A stretch of 64,000 nt of DNA from Neoceratodus forsteri (lineage: Eukaryota; Chordata; Ceratodontiformes; Ceratodontidae), in assembly GCA_016271365.2 (NCBI GenBank), contig CM057456.1, positions 606,675,501-606,739,500 on the forward strand, written 5' to 3'. Every line of letters starts with the position of its first letter. Position 1 is the stretch's first letter. Under the pieces are notes generated by a model, which saw nothing but the letters and a program-made list of their open reading frames with translations, had not been told where the DNA came from and made no database searches. The position numbers and the translations under genes are program-made. Shown piece after piece: positions 53,535-63,509 of this stretch.

Positions 53535-54640
53535 TCATAAAAACATAAGAAAAGCGTTGGCAGATGGGAACTGTGTGATCCATCTAGTCTGCCCTAGAAA
53601 CTACCCCCTCCCTATGCAGCCTTTGTCCTAACTTGTCCTTTATGTCTGTCCCATGCAAGTCTGAACTCTCTGATTGTCTTTGATGCTATCACCTCCTGGG
53701 ACAGGCAGTTCCACAGGTCTATCACTCAATCTGTGAAGAAGTACTTTCTGAAGTTGCTTTTGAACCTTCCTCCTACCAGTCTCATGTCATGTCCTCTTGT
53801 GCGTGCTGCTATGTTCTGTTGAAATAGATTGCCTGTCTGAGCTGCATTAAATCCCCTCACTTACTTGAATATTTCAATCATGTCCCCTCTGTTTCTTCTC
53901 TGCTCAAGGGAGTATAGGTTCAGCTCCCAGAGTCTTGCTTCATATGACCTGTGATGCAGTCCATGCACTAATTTAGTAGCCCTTCTCTGCACCATTTCCA
54001 AACGGTCAATGTCCTTCTTGAGATGAGGCCTCCAGAACTGAACGCAATACTCCAAGTGTGGCCTCACCAAGGACCTGTAAAGGAGCATGATAACCTCCCT
54101 CTTTCTACTAAAAATATCTCTACTTATGTATCCGAGGATGCCACCCACTTTCTGTGCTGCTTTGTCACATTGTTTTCCTACCTTTAATTTGTCAGTGATG
54201 ATTACGCCGAGATCTCACTCCGTTTGTATCTCCTCAAGTTGATATCCTCCCAGTGTGTACTTTTTTCCAGGGTTCCTCTTTCCCAAGTGCATTACCTTAC
54301 ACTTTTTGGTGTTAAATTGTAACTGCCAGTTCCTGGACCAATCCTCTAGCCTTCTAAGGTCAGCTTCCATGTTGTCTGCTCCTTCCCTTGTGTCCACTCT
54401 GTTGCAGAGTTTTGTATCAGCTGAGAACAGGCAAACCTTCCCTGTTAGTCCATTCACTATGTCTGCTATATATATGTTAAATAGGATTGGTCCCAGTACC
54501 AATACCTGCAGAACCCCACTGTTCACCCTATCCTTCCTTGACAATGATCCATTGACTAGCACTTGTTCTGTAGCAAAGTCACAGTTTTGCACTTCAGTAC
54601 AAAAAGGTTTGCTCCGTACGAACTACCCAGCTTCAGATTC
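53535..54640 (-). mobile_element. Esterase-ORF1-group LINE, RT palm to 3' end
   Basis: The minus-strand 3' end lies at 53535 (CATAAAAACATAAGAAAAG...GGCAGATGGGAACTG on the plus strand). It is 5'-truncated at about 54640, upstream of motif B, so it spans about 1.1 kb. Confidence 0.88.
53861..54592 (-). pseudogene. RT palm/thumb of the 54-kb LINE
   Basis: Frame 54592-54215: LVNGSLSRKDRVNSGVLQVLVLGPILFNIYIADI, CLFSADTKLCNRVDTREGAD (motif C has FSADTK in place of FADDTK, losing the first catalytic Asp), and FNTKKCKVMHLGKRNPGKKYTLG. Frame 54148-53861: MGGILGYISRDIFSRKREV, LYRSLVRPHLEYCVQFWRPHL, VQRRATKLVHGLHHRSYEARL and RRNRGDMIEIFK. Otherwise well preserved. Confidence 0.88.
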
Positions 54641-54894
54641 TATTTGTGCAAGCAGTCAGACCTGTAGTATGTGCTTCCATATGGGTTAGTGCTTTGTGCT
54701 GCTCTCACAGGGGGAATACTGGAAACCTAATAGCACTTGGAGCCCTAATAGTGCCTCTTCCGTAAATTTTCTGTAGTCTCTGTGGTAAGAGACCTTGCAC
54801 CTGAGATTGTGCACTTTTCAGATAAGTGGCCTACACCTATTTAGGCTGCCCAAGCAATATGCTTGTCAGTCATAGGGTACCATGTTTTCAATTA

Positions 54895-55040
54895 GTAATA
54901 AGAAATGATGGGGCAGGCATTATGCTGATCTAACCACATGCCCTGAGGTGCGGAGGCATGACACCACCAATGGAGTGCCTTTAGACCATGGATGTGCAGT
55001 TAAATCGGCATAACACACACCCCAAAGTGTATTATAGCTG
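54895..55040. mobile_element. Third fold-back of the same family, degenerate
   Basis: GTAATAAGAAATGATGGGGCAGGCATTATGCTGATCT at 54895 pairs with the inverted CGGCATAACACACACCCCAAAGTGTATTATAGC at 55008-55040. Arms of about 50 bp with ~70% identity, and core text shared with 50781-50927. Confidence 0.65.
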
Positions 55041-55494
55041 TTACAAAATGGGTAAACAGAGAACATTTGAAATACAAAGAAAAATGTCAACTTCACTTTA
55101 TTCAAAACAGGTACCAGTATTTTCTTTTGTTAAAAGTAGCTAGTAAAAAGTAGTCCCCCACAGCTATTAAGCATCTGTTTATCAACACATTCAGTAGATG
55201 GACTGTTAATCATGGAATGCACTTCTGCAGAATTCTACTGGCTGTATGTTCTCCTCACCCCACACAAACTCACACAACCGAAATCTTCCATAAAGCCAGG
55301 GACTCAATTTTATCTCTGCCAGACAAGCCACAAACATTTTCCTGTTTGACAGGTAAGGATGGGGCGGTACTTGGTTATCAAAAAAGAAGGTAAAAAAAAT
55401 AAAACTGTGACAGCACTTCATTGTTTTTTTATTTGTGTATGTTTGTAAGGAGGAGAATATAAAAGAAAAGAACATTTAATCAATGTGTGTCTGT

Positions 55495-56155
55495 ATGAAG
55501 GCAGGCAGGATGCTGGGCTGCATTGGGAGAGGGATAACGAGTAGGAAGAGGGAGGTAATCTTGCCTCTGTACATGTCATTGGTGAGGCCCCACCTTGAAT
55601 ACTGTGTCCAGTTCTGGAAGCTCCATCTAAGAAAAGACATAGATCAGGTGGAGACAGTCCAGGGAAGAGCTACCAAAATGGTACACGGTATGTATAAGAA
55701 AAGTTATGAACAAAGGTTCAGTGAGCTGAACGTGTACTCACTGGCGGTAAGAAGGGAGAGGAAGAATATGATAGAGACATTCAAATACGTCAAAGGAATT
55801 AACAAGTTGAGGAGAACAACCTTCTGCAGACTGGAACAGCAGTAAAACAAGAGGACATGAGTTGAGACTTGAAGGGAGGAGGCTCAGCGGTAACGTGAGG
55901 AAGTATTTTTTCACAGAAAGGGTGATTTAACCATGGAACAGGCTGCCGGAGGAAGTTGTGAGGCAGATACTGTAGAGGCATTTAAACATGCATGGGGTAG
56001 ACACTATGGCCTAGTGGGGGCAAGACAAAGGGGAAATGTAAGCGCAGTCTAGAAGGAGCTAGACAATGAAGTAAGAAAAACCAGCAACAGGGCAGACTTC
56101 ATGGACCAAGAGGTCCTTTTCTGCTGTCAGCTACTATGTTACTATGTGTTCTTTT
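55495..56155 (+). mobile_element. Esterase-ORF1-group LINE, 3' end
   Basis: A 120-codon frame (55483-55845): AGRMLGCIGRGITSRKREVILPLYMSLVRPHLEYCVQFW, VQGRATKMVHGMYKKSYEQR and KNMIETFKYVKGINKL. A frameshifted C-terminus (LEGRRLSGNVRKYFF at 55870-55915) follows, and the 3' end TTTTCTGCTGTCAGCTACTATG with TTACTATG near 56150. The TTACTATG terminus marks a different subfamily from the TTTCTATG copies. Confidence 0.9.
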
Positions 56156-56600
56156 TATTTTGAAAGAATTTTATTGTTATGGCCTATATGACTTTATTTG
56201 TAAGTAAAGGTAATAGCCACGTTTGAAATGGCAATCAGCAATTTTTGAAAAAGGTAATTATGTCATTAGTGTGCTGTATCCTGATTGCCTGCACCTTTTT
56301 ACCTGTCATTAGACAGATCTAAGACACACAGTATGTGCCAACCAATCAGGATGGCTAATTTTCCCTCACAATTTTTCGATGGGATTTGACCCCTAGTTAT
56401 ATTAAAGCTACTGAACTTACAGCTAATTGTTGTGGGTACTATGCCAGGGAATGTCACCAAGCTGAGCATTGTTTAACTATATGTTAAAATAGTTTAATGT
56501 CCATTTGTTTATTTACATTCTGTATGCAGACTTTTCAGACCAAACATGGGTTTTAGCAGTACATGATGCTTGTCCCATGAATATAAATTGACTTGAATCA
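56156..56600. other. Unassigned stretch
   Basis: No gene or repeat recognised. Confidence 0.35.
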
Positions 56601-56604
56601 CTGT

Positions 56605-58030
56605 ATGAAATAGAAACAGAAACTGTGGGCAGAAAAAGACTGGCTTGCCCTCCCTCTCTGCTTAAACATTTCCTACACTAACTGGTTCCCGGGCCCCCAG
56701 TTCTTGTATTATTATGCCCATTTGTCTGTCCCATGCATGCTTGATGCCCAGTACATTCCTAGCCACTACCAATTTGATTGACAGTTGATGCCATACTCCC
56801 ACCACCCTCTCAGTGAAGAAGTATTTCCTCATGTACCTCTTGAACCTGCCCCTTCCAACTTCATGGCATGCCCTCTAGTCCTGGCACTCATCTTTATTTG
56901 GAAGATGCTATCCCACTGTGAGGTACTTGAAAGTCTCAGTCTTATCCCCCCCCCCACTCTCCTACCTTCCAAAGTGTACATGTGGAGGTCCTTCAGCTTC
57001 TCCTCATGGGGCTTGCCTGCAACCCCTGCACTATCTTGGTTGCTCTTCTCTGGACACTGTCAATGTTTTTTCAGAGGTGTGGGCTGCAGAACAGTACGCA
57101 GTACTCCAGTTGATGGCATACCAGCCCACAGCCTTGTTACATTGTGCCGCCACCTTGAGGTACTCTGATATAATAACACCAAAGTACCTTCTCTGTCTAG
57201 TGACTGCCAACCCCTCCCCCCATTCTTATACTCATCTTTTGGATTCCTGTGCCCTAGGTGTATGACCTGACATTTCTTGGCATTGAAGCAGTTGCCATGT
57301 CCTTGATAACTCCTTGAGATTCTCTAAATCCTTCCACATTGTCTCTACTCTCTATTGGGTGTCTGCCCTATTACAGGCTTAAGTGTCATCTGCAAATAGG
57401 CAGACCTTCCCCTTCAGTTACTCTGCAGTGTCTCCTATGAAGACATTAAAGATCATTGGACCAAGCACCAGACCTTGTAGTATCCGACTGGTTACTCGAA
57501 TCCTGTCAGTGGAGTGTGTGCCATTTATCACTACCCTCTGCCTCCTATCCTTTAGGCAGCTGTGCATCCAATTTACAATTCTGCCCCCCACCTCCAAACT
57601 GGTCAGCTTCCTGAACATCCTCCTGTTTGGCACTGTGTTGAGGACCTTGCCGAAATCCAGACTGGCAACATCCACTCCACTGTTCTCCCCTGGTCTATTT
57701 CCTTGGTCATGCAGTCAAAGAAATCTATTAGATTTGGTTGACATGACCTTCCCCTGTGAACCAGTGCTGCCTGTAGTCCTGCAGCCCATTGGATTCTAAG
57801 TGTTCAACTAGTCTATTCTTCAGTAGGGTCTCCCTTAGTTTTCCCAACACAGAAGTTAGGCTGACAGGCCTGTAGTTGCTAGATTCCTTCATGCGGCCAC
57901 TCTTCTGCAGAGGGACCATGTCATCCCTTCTCCAGTTCTCCAGAACCATACCTCATTCCACTGAGCTGTTGAACAAGGCAGTCAATTGGGCAGCTTGTAC
58001 TTCACTGAGCTCCCTCGATAGGTCCTGAAA
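56605..58030 (-). mobile_element. Esterase-ORF1-group LINE, RT to 3' end
   Basis: The minus-strand 3' end at 56605 is of the form CAGTCTTTTTCTGCCCACAG...TTTCTATTTC. Coding runs from about 58030 (GSSPPSP..FQDLSREL, the region before the first RT motif) to the thumb near 57000. The copy is strongly decayed. Confidence 0.85.
57000..57949 (-). pseudogene. RT of the 57-kb LINE
   Basis: Frame 57949-57728: MVLENWRRDDMVPLQKSGRMKESSNYRPVSLTSVLGKLRETLLKNRLVEHL. Frame 57675-57418: MDVASLDFGKVLNTVPNRRM (motif A, with LDF retaining Asp but KAFD changed to KVLN), NGTHSTDRIRVTSRILQGLVLGPMIFN (motif B degraded) and VFIGDT. Motif C is at about 57410-57390 as CLFADDT (plus-strand complement CATCTGCAAATAGGCA). 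Thumb fragments continue to 57000. Confidence 0.85.
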
Positions 58031-58324
58031 CCTATGGGGATGGGGGGCTGCCACTTTTGCCCATCAGCATTCAATGTGCCCCTTTAATGCATGCAAGGCC
58101 AGGAAGGAAGCAACCATTGCCTCCTTTGTAATGTTTTGTCCGCAGCCCAGTTTAGAATTGAAATGGAAGCTGCTGGCAGGCTGGTGCATAAAAGTACTTA
58201 AGATCACCCACAATTAAAAAACAAGCATTTGTCAATGCCGAATGTTGGCTTGCTGGCATTGGCATTGGTAGTGCAAGAGTTAGAGAGATGCATAATGGGA
58301 ATGGCAGTGAAGTAGTGATAATGT

Positions 58325-58680
58325 CAACCCCACCCCTACTCTGCAGAGACTGACAGGCATTGGGGGTGTGCCTTTGGGTCATCGGCCATAACGCTCACAC
58401 CATTTCACCTCACCTTATCCTGCAGTCACTGACAGGTGTTGTGGTGTGCCATGGGGTCTTTGGACCTTATACTCACCCCATTCCATAAGAAATATGCTGA
58501 GATGGGTGCAGTATAGGAGAATGGGGTGAACACTGGGCCCAAAGACCCCAAGGCACATCTCGATGCCTGTCACACTGGCTGCAGGGTGGGGGGTGGAATA
58601 GCATGAGTATTACAGCCAACGATCCCAAGTCACACCCTCGACACCTGTCAGTCTCTACAGAGTAGGGTGTTATGGTTGGA
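58325..58680. repeat. 356-bp palindrome built of inverted tandem units
   Basis: The left half has two direct units starting CTGCAG at 58341 and 58430. The right half has the same units inverted, with CTGCAG at 58579-58584 and CTACAG at 58655-58660. Each unit contains ACTGACAGG, GTG(T/A)GCC..GGG(T/G)C and a cluster of CACCCC. Outer and inner arms pair with about 80% identity, so the whole stretch can fold as a long hairpin. Confidence 0.8.
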
Positions 58681-58699
58681 AATCCTAACACCTCGGCCA

Positions 58700-59550
58700 T
58701 TTATTGGTATTTTTGCTCCAACTTTTCAAAATGGGATTTTTGTGACCCCATCTCCCGAACAGTGGCACTATCATTTCGTTACTCAATCCTGAAAGGTGGT
58801 TTTGCACAACAACTGCACCATTTGGCGCCACAGGTGTGAAAACACATTTCTGGTTGGATGTGAAAAAAGACAGCTGTACTGTTCATGAGATGCTGTGAAA
58901 AAAATGGCAATGTTGAAAATATGGAGTGAAAATATGAAAAATTGGTGAAGTTACGAATGTGTGTAGAAACTGCACAACACACGCCTGTAATGCAATCATT
59001 TTTTGGAATTTTTTCACCAAATTTTCAACATGGGCATTTTTGAACCTCTCCTCATGAACAATGGCACTGTGATTTTATTAATCTGTCCCAAAAGTTGATT
59101 TCCTACAGCGACCGTGCCATTGTGCACCATAGGTGTGAAAACACATTTCAGGAAAGATAAGAAAAATGACAGCTATACTGTTCATAAGGAGGTGTGAAAA
59201 ATGGCAATGTTGAAAATCTGGAGAGAAAATATTAAAAATTGATGAAGTTACGAGCATGCATAGAAACTGTACAATGCATGCTTGTAACGCAGTCATTTTT
59301 TTGGAATTTTTTCACCAAATTTGCAACATGGGCTTTTTGGGACCTCCCCTCATGAACAGTGGTACTGTCATTTTGTTAATCGGTCCTGAAAGGTGATTCC
59401 GCACAGCACCTCCAAAATGACCTTTTGGGACTGAGTAACTAAATGACAGTGACAGAGTGACAGGTTCACAAGGTGGTGTCCCAAAAAACCCATGTTGAAA
59501 ATTTGGGGCCAAAATTCCCCAAAATGGCTGAGATATCAATCTAAGTTGAA
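58700..59550. repeat. 298-bp satellite with hairpin units, about 2.9 copies
   Basis: Direct repeat marked by TTTTCAA.ATGGG at 58725, 59024 and 59322 (spacing 299 and 298). Within each unit the first half (TTTTCAACATGGGC...CTCATGAACA.TGGCACTGT) is followed about 150 bp later by its reverse complement (ACAGCTATACTGTTCATAAGG...CAATGTTGAAAAT). Tandem direct copies of an inverted unit therefore alternate in polarity every ~150 bp. Identity between units is ~80%. Confidence 0.85.
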
Positions 59551-59665
59551 CCCCTATTGTCTCCCATTATAAAGCTTTCTGTCATTTCTTCAGTTCGCAG
59601 TTCAGCTTTGAAGAGTGCAGATGTGTCCTGCTTCAGAGAAGATCACCGCTCCTGACCTCTGGAGG

Positions 59666-59758
59666 GTAAGTATGGGTGAGGAGGGTTGCGGGGAGGTGGG
59701 TTTGCAGAGGGAGGGTGGGGGAGGAGGACGTCAACTGTGGACTGTTTTCTTGTTGCAG
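59666..59758 (+). other. Possible 93-bp intron
   Basis: GTAAGTATGG at 59666 is an almost consensus donor, and TTTTCTTGTTGCAG ending at 59758 a strong acceptor. No coding or transcript evidence in the flanks, so this is only a splice-site pair. Confidence 0.25.
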
Positions 59759-59869
59759 GAGAAAAAAAAAAGACCATGAGGGAAGGTTTTCTTCATTTAC
59801 AGGTTACACAAACACACACACACAAAAAAAAAATAGGCACACTGGGTGGGCTCCCAGTGTGCTACAATT

Positions 59870-60215
59870 CTGGGGATGCCAACATGGGGATTGAGAACCT
59901 CAGTGCTGGTAAGGTGTATAAACGGGTGGATCCACACCGGGAGCGGGCATCCCCGGTGTTGGAAAGAAAAGGGCAAACTGTTTAACCAGGAAAGACACAC
60001 TAAGAGGGGGGATGCCGACACAGGGATTGGGCACCCTGATGTCAGCTTTTTCAGAGTGTGTGGCAGGAGCTGCCATGTTACGGTGTGCCACATAATGTGG
60101 GGGGTGGGGGTCATGCTGACACAGGGCTTGAGCACCCTGATGTTGGTTTTCTGGGGATTGTGTGGCAGATGGCAGGAGCCACCATGTTAACTGAAATGTT
60201 TCACCAGGAAAGGCA
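59870..60215. repeat. ~100-135-bp tandem repeat, three units
   Basis: GATGCC(A/G)ACA..GGGATTG(A/G)GAACCT/CACCCTGATG motifs start at 59874, 60010 and 60109, each followed by TGGCAGGAG(C)..CCATGTTA in the last two. (A)CCAGGAAAG(A/G)CA occurs at 59986 and 60202. Unit spacing is uneven through internal indels. Confidence 0.7.
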
Positions 60216-60773
60216 TAAAATGGAGGCGTATCATCTGCTGCTGCAATGATGAGCCTGCCTCTGATAGCAGCAGTAGATTTGTTTCAGCTCCGTGGCTCTC
60301 TCTGAAACTGCTGTCATTGGCAGCATGCTCACTGATTGGTGGCTGAGGGACGCGCCCACTAAAGCATCCCCTGCATTCACCGCAACACTAACACACCTCT
60401 GAAATGTGCTACCACCACAATGTTGTTTGCGCATGTGCATGTTATAATGAGCACCTTTCCCACCAGCCATGCACTCATCCTCTGTGAAAAGAGTTTCCGA
60501 AATAAGAAATGTGGCTTGCTTTCAGATCTGCTTCTTTTGTTTTTTGCAGGATCACATAGCCTGCAATGTCTGTGTTCTGCTTGGCTGCCAAGTTTTTTTT
60601 TCAGTGGTATAAGGATTTGACTGGGTCATCATCTTCAAAAGTAAGTCAGTTAACTCAGAGCAACTGTGTGTTTTGAAAAGGAGGGGAGCAGAAAGTACTT
60701 GTCTCTTGACCAGCGTGCCAAATATACTAAGCCCATTTCTAAGGAAATTGCAACACTTCTTAAATTCAATAAG
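60216..60773. other. Unassigned stretch
   Basis: Contains an acceptor-like CTTCTTTTGTTTTTTGCAG at 60531-60549, without a supported exon after it. Confidence 0.3.
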
Positions 60774-61390
60774 CAGTACCGTAGGAAGGGTGGGGTGGGT
60801 GGGGCACCTGCCCCGGCGCACTCTACCTCCCGGCCTTCAGTCAGTACTAAAAAAAATAAATAAAAAAAAAAATTTTTATTTCTAACTTCTGCCAGCAGGA
60901 GCATCCTGCTGGGTGTCACATGGTCCACTGTCTGTCTGGAGAAAAAAGTCACATGGTACTCCTAAAACAGACAGTATTTAAATGAAGGGGCGCGGGAGTC
61001 TCAGAGTTGGTGTTTGTCGAGATAGAGAGCAAGCAAGTTAAGACTAGAGACGGCGTAGAGTAGACGAGAAAAAAAAAGTTTTTTATTAGACAGTGAGGCT
61101 AGCGAGCAAGCCACAAGTGAGAGACAGACAGTGGCAATTAAATTACAATTAATTTAGTCAGTGGAGAGAGACTCTGGAGTAGGAGGGGAGACAGAGCGAG
61201 CGTGCTGTGCTGCTATTAGAGTGGGCTGGGGCACTGCTGGGAGGAGCGGAGCAGGGGGGTTGCCTGCACTGCAGCACGAAGAGAGAACTAGAGATTAAGA
61301 AAACTAACTTAAGCAAGTAGCAATTGAAGTAGAAAAAGTAGACAAGTCAAGAATAACATATTTTTGGGGGGGTAAGTAAGTCTGCGTTGT
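60774..61390 (+). mobile_element. hAT-like DNA transposon, 5' end
   Basis: CAGTACCGTAGGAAGGGTGGG at 60774 followed by GGGTGGGGCACCTGCCCCGGCGCAC matches the 'CAGTGGCGTAGC...GGGGC..TGCCCC' type start of many vertebrate hAT elements. A purine-rich leader follows (GAGAGACAGACAGTG, GAGACAGAGCGAGCG), then a donor-like GGTAAGTAAG at 61371-61380, as expected for a spliced transposase gene. No matching right end or transposase was found before 64000, so the element is truncated or runs out of the window. Confidence 0.45.
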
Positions 61391-61990
61391 GTATGATGTA
61401 ATGTGGTAGTATGGCCGACCCAGTCTGATGGCTAATAATGGCATGCCCGCCCTATGGTGGCGCGGTCCGGTTCCTTCCTGGCTTCCGGGTGACTAGTCCC
61501 ACATTCTTTTTCGTTTGTGCTCCTCTGGACGGCTGAAAAGCCTGACTGGCTCTAGTCGAGCCATCCTCCCATCCCCGCGAATCCACGATCATGTTGAGGC
61601 TGCCAGTCTGCCACTGGCTCGGCAGGGCAGGGGCGGCTGACGAGGTCTGGCGAGTCTGGCGACACTCAGTAAGACAACGGGAAGTCGGAAAATAGGAAGC
61701 ATGAGTAGGCAAAATGTAAATCAGTTTTCTCCCTTTCAGCGGACTGTTTTGCCGATTAGTTAGTTCAACTTGTCTTACGGGCGTTGTCTTGAAATGAAAA
61801 ACTAGTTGTATTTTTTCAACACCGCGAAACAAGACAAGTTGAAAAGTCGTCAAACAATCCAGCTGAAAGGGGAGAAGGCTGGCTGCGCTGATTTACATTT
61901 GTTTCCTATTATGCTTCACCGCTCACTTCTTCTTCTCCCGCTCGGGTCCCGCTCTCGAAGACGGTTTTCCCGCTGTCTTCTTAAGTTCTT
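61391..61990. repeat. CpG-rich segment with a ~155-bp inverted repeat
   Basis: 61440-61990 has far more CpG than any other part of the window (e.g. GGTGGCGCGGTCCGG at 61459, CTCGCGGTG-like clusters). About 61650-61800 is partly the reverse complement of 61803-61980, sharing AAGACAAGTTGAA, CTGAAAGG(G)GAGAA and CTGATTTACATTT. A DNA transposon or a CpG-island-like promoter would both fit; a 133-codon minus frame (61853-61452) has no recognisable motif. Confidence 0.55.
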
Positions 61991-62211
61991 CTCACTGTCG
62001 CAACAATGTCTGTGTGCCACTGTGTCAGACAAGACTGCGAATGCGAAAGACCATGCTTTAATGCCTGCCTGTCACAACAGTCCTACAAACTTTACAAAGT
62101 GAGAGAGCCTCATGTGCTCATATGGCTGTTTCAGTCAGTGGAAAAATACTGCAGGCTTGATGCACAGCAATGACTGAGTGCTCTCTGACTGACACTAAAA
62201 GCACCGTGAGA

Positions 62212-62264
62212 TTGAGCAGCAAATGCAGCCCCTCAATGATTGAGGGGCTGCATTTGCTGCTCAA
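62212..62264. repeat. Perfect 53-bp palindrome
   Basis: 26-bp arms without a mismatch: TTGAGCAGCAAATGCAGCCC continuing CTCAAT, one central G at 62238, then its exact complement ending at 62264. Every other inverted repeat in the window carries mismatches. Confidence 0.95.
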
Positions 62265-63505
62265 GGAATCGAGTGTATTAAAGCTCTTATAATAGTCTGC
62301 TCACCTTATATTAGCCTTTCCTTGGGATTATTTTTTGATAACAAAACAATTATGATTGTGGTGGTTTAAGCCAAGGCAATTACACCATTACAAAGAAAAA
62401 GCGGCTTTTTATGTCCTGTAAAGCTGTCATATTTCACACCACAACTGCTTTCCAATTATTTTGCTACAATGCACTTTGGAAGCTAAATGTCCTAACTGGT
62501 ATATATATTAGTTCTTTATGTTTTATAAATAAAAATCAGAGGCCTGATGTAATCTTTCTGGGAAGCTTCTCAATCTCCCCAGTGTGATTTTTTTAAGAAG
62601 AGTAAAAGGGCTAGAACTGTAGTAAATGCCTTGAACTAGCCTGTCTATTTATATGTACCTGTGCACTTGGGCAGAATTTTCCAAGAATACTATCATAATC
62701 AACTTCTTTTTTTACCTGTTAATATTTACAGAACCTTGCCAAGAAAACCCCCAAGCAAGGTTCTTTTTTTAATAGGTCTGTTGAGACAAAAGAAGATACC
62801 ATTTGTTCGGATTCATGGACGTCTCTTTGCTGGCTGTGAGCACTAAGACCATGATGAAGAATAATACGTTGCTCTTCGACAGCTGCCTCTTCATATCTGC
62901 TTGTTGCTCTCCCAGGCCTCTAGGACAGACCACTCCTTCAGGCCCTTTAGCACCACCACCACCACTGCCTGTCTGACTCACCTCACACTTTTTGACTGTC
63001 CTCCTCCAGGTTGCCCAGGTGCTCTTTTTTCCCCTTAATGTCCACTTTATCCATGCCATGAGATGGGCAGGCCGGGTTGACACTGTCAGGTTATGAAACT
63101 GTAAATATGTTCATTAAGACAAGATATGACTTGTTACAGTATATCTGCCATGTCTTTATTAAATGATATCACTTTTGTTTAATAAAATAAAAATACTTGT
63201 TTGATTCTATTTTTGATGTGGACATTTTTCTTGTGTCTTCTTCCTCTGGTCCAGAAATTAATTTAGACAAAGAGAGCAAATGCATAAGAGTGTCCCCTTG
63301 TAGCTCAGAATTAGAATAAAAAAAATTTGAAATGGAACAATCCAAAAAAGCAAGAACAAGCCTTGTGATGCAGGAACAGGGCTCAGGCTCAGTTATTGGA
63401 CTTAGATCCCTAGTACAAACAGAAATCAGAAAGTTATTGCACTGAGTTCTTGGACAAATTTAAGGTCCAGATCTGGTTGCCTGATGAAGATCTTGTGACT
63501 AAAAT
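62265..63505. other. Mostly unassigned; weak antisense coding trace
   Basis: The minus-strand frame 63083-62769 (104 codons) contains GKKSTWATWRRTVKKCEVSQTGSGGGG. The W-x-R-x-V-K-K and Gly-rich run recall the Myb/SANT-like proteins of Harbinger elements, but the match is too weak to name. AT-rich elsewhere with no RNA gene seen. Confidence 0.25.
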
Positions 63506-63509
63506 CAGG

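Noticed and set aside
53239..53583. His/Met-rich 114-codon minus-strand frame
   Set aside because: Its start lies in a LINE 3' end, it has no motif and there is no supporting context.
59666..60549. Small spliced host gene suggested by a strong donor (59666) and acceptors (59758, 60549)
   Set aside because: No open frame or conserved coding block joins across the sites, and a tandem repeat fills the interval.
62769..63083. Myb/SANT-like protein of a Harbinger element on the minus strand
   Set aside because: Only W-x-R-x-V-K-K and a Gly run agree; too little for a family call. Kept as a weak trace only.
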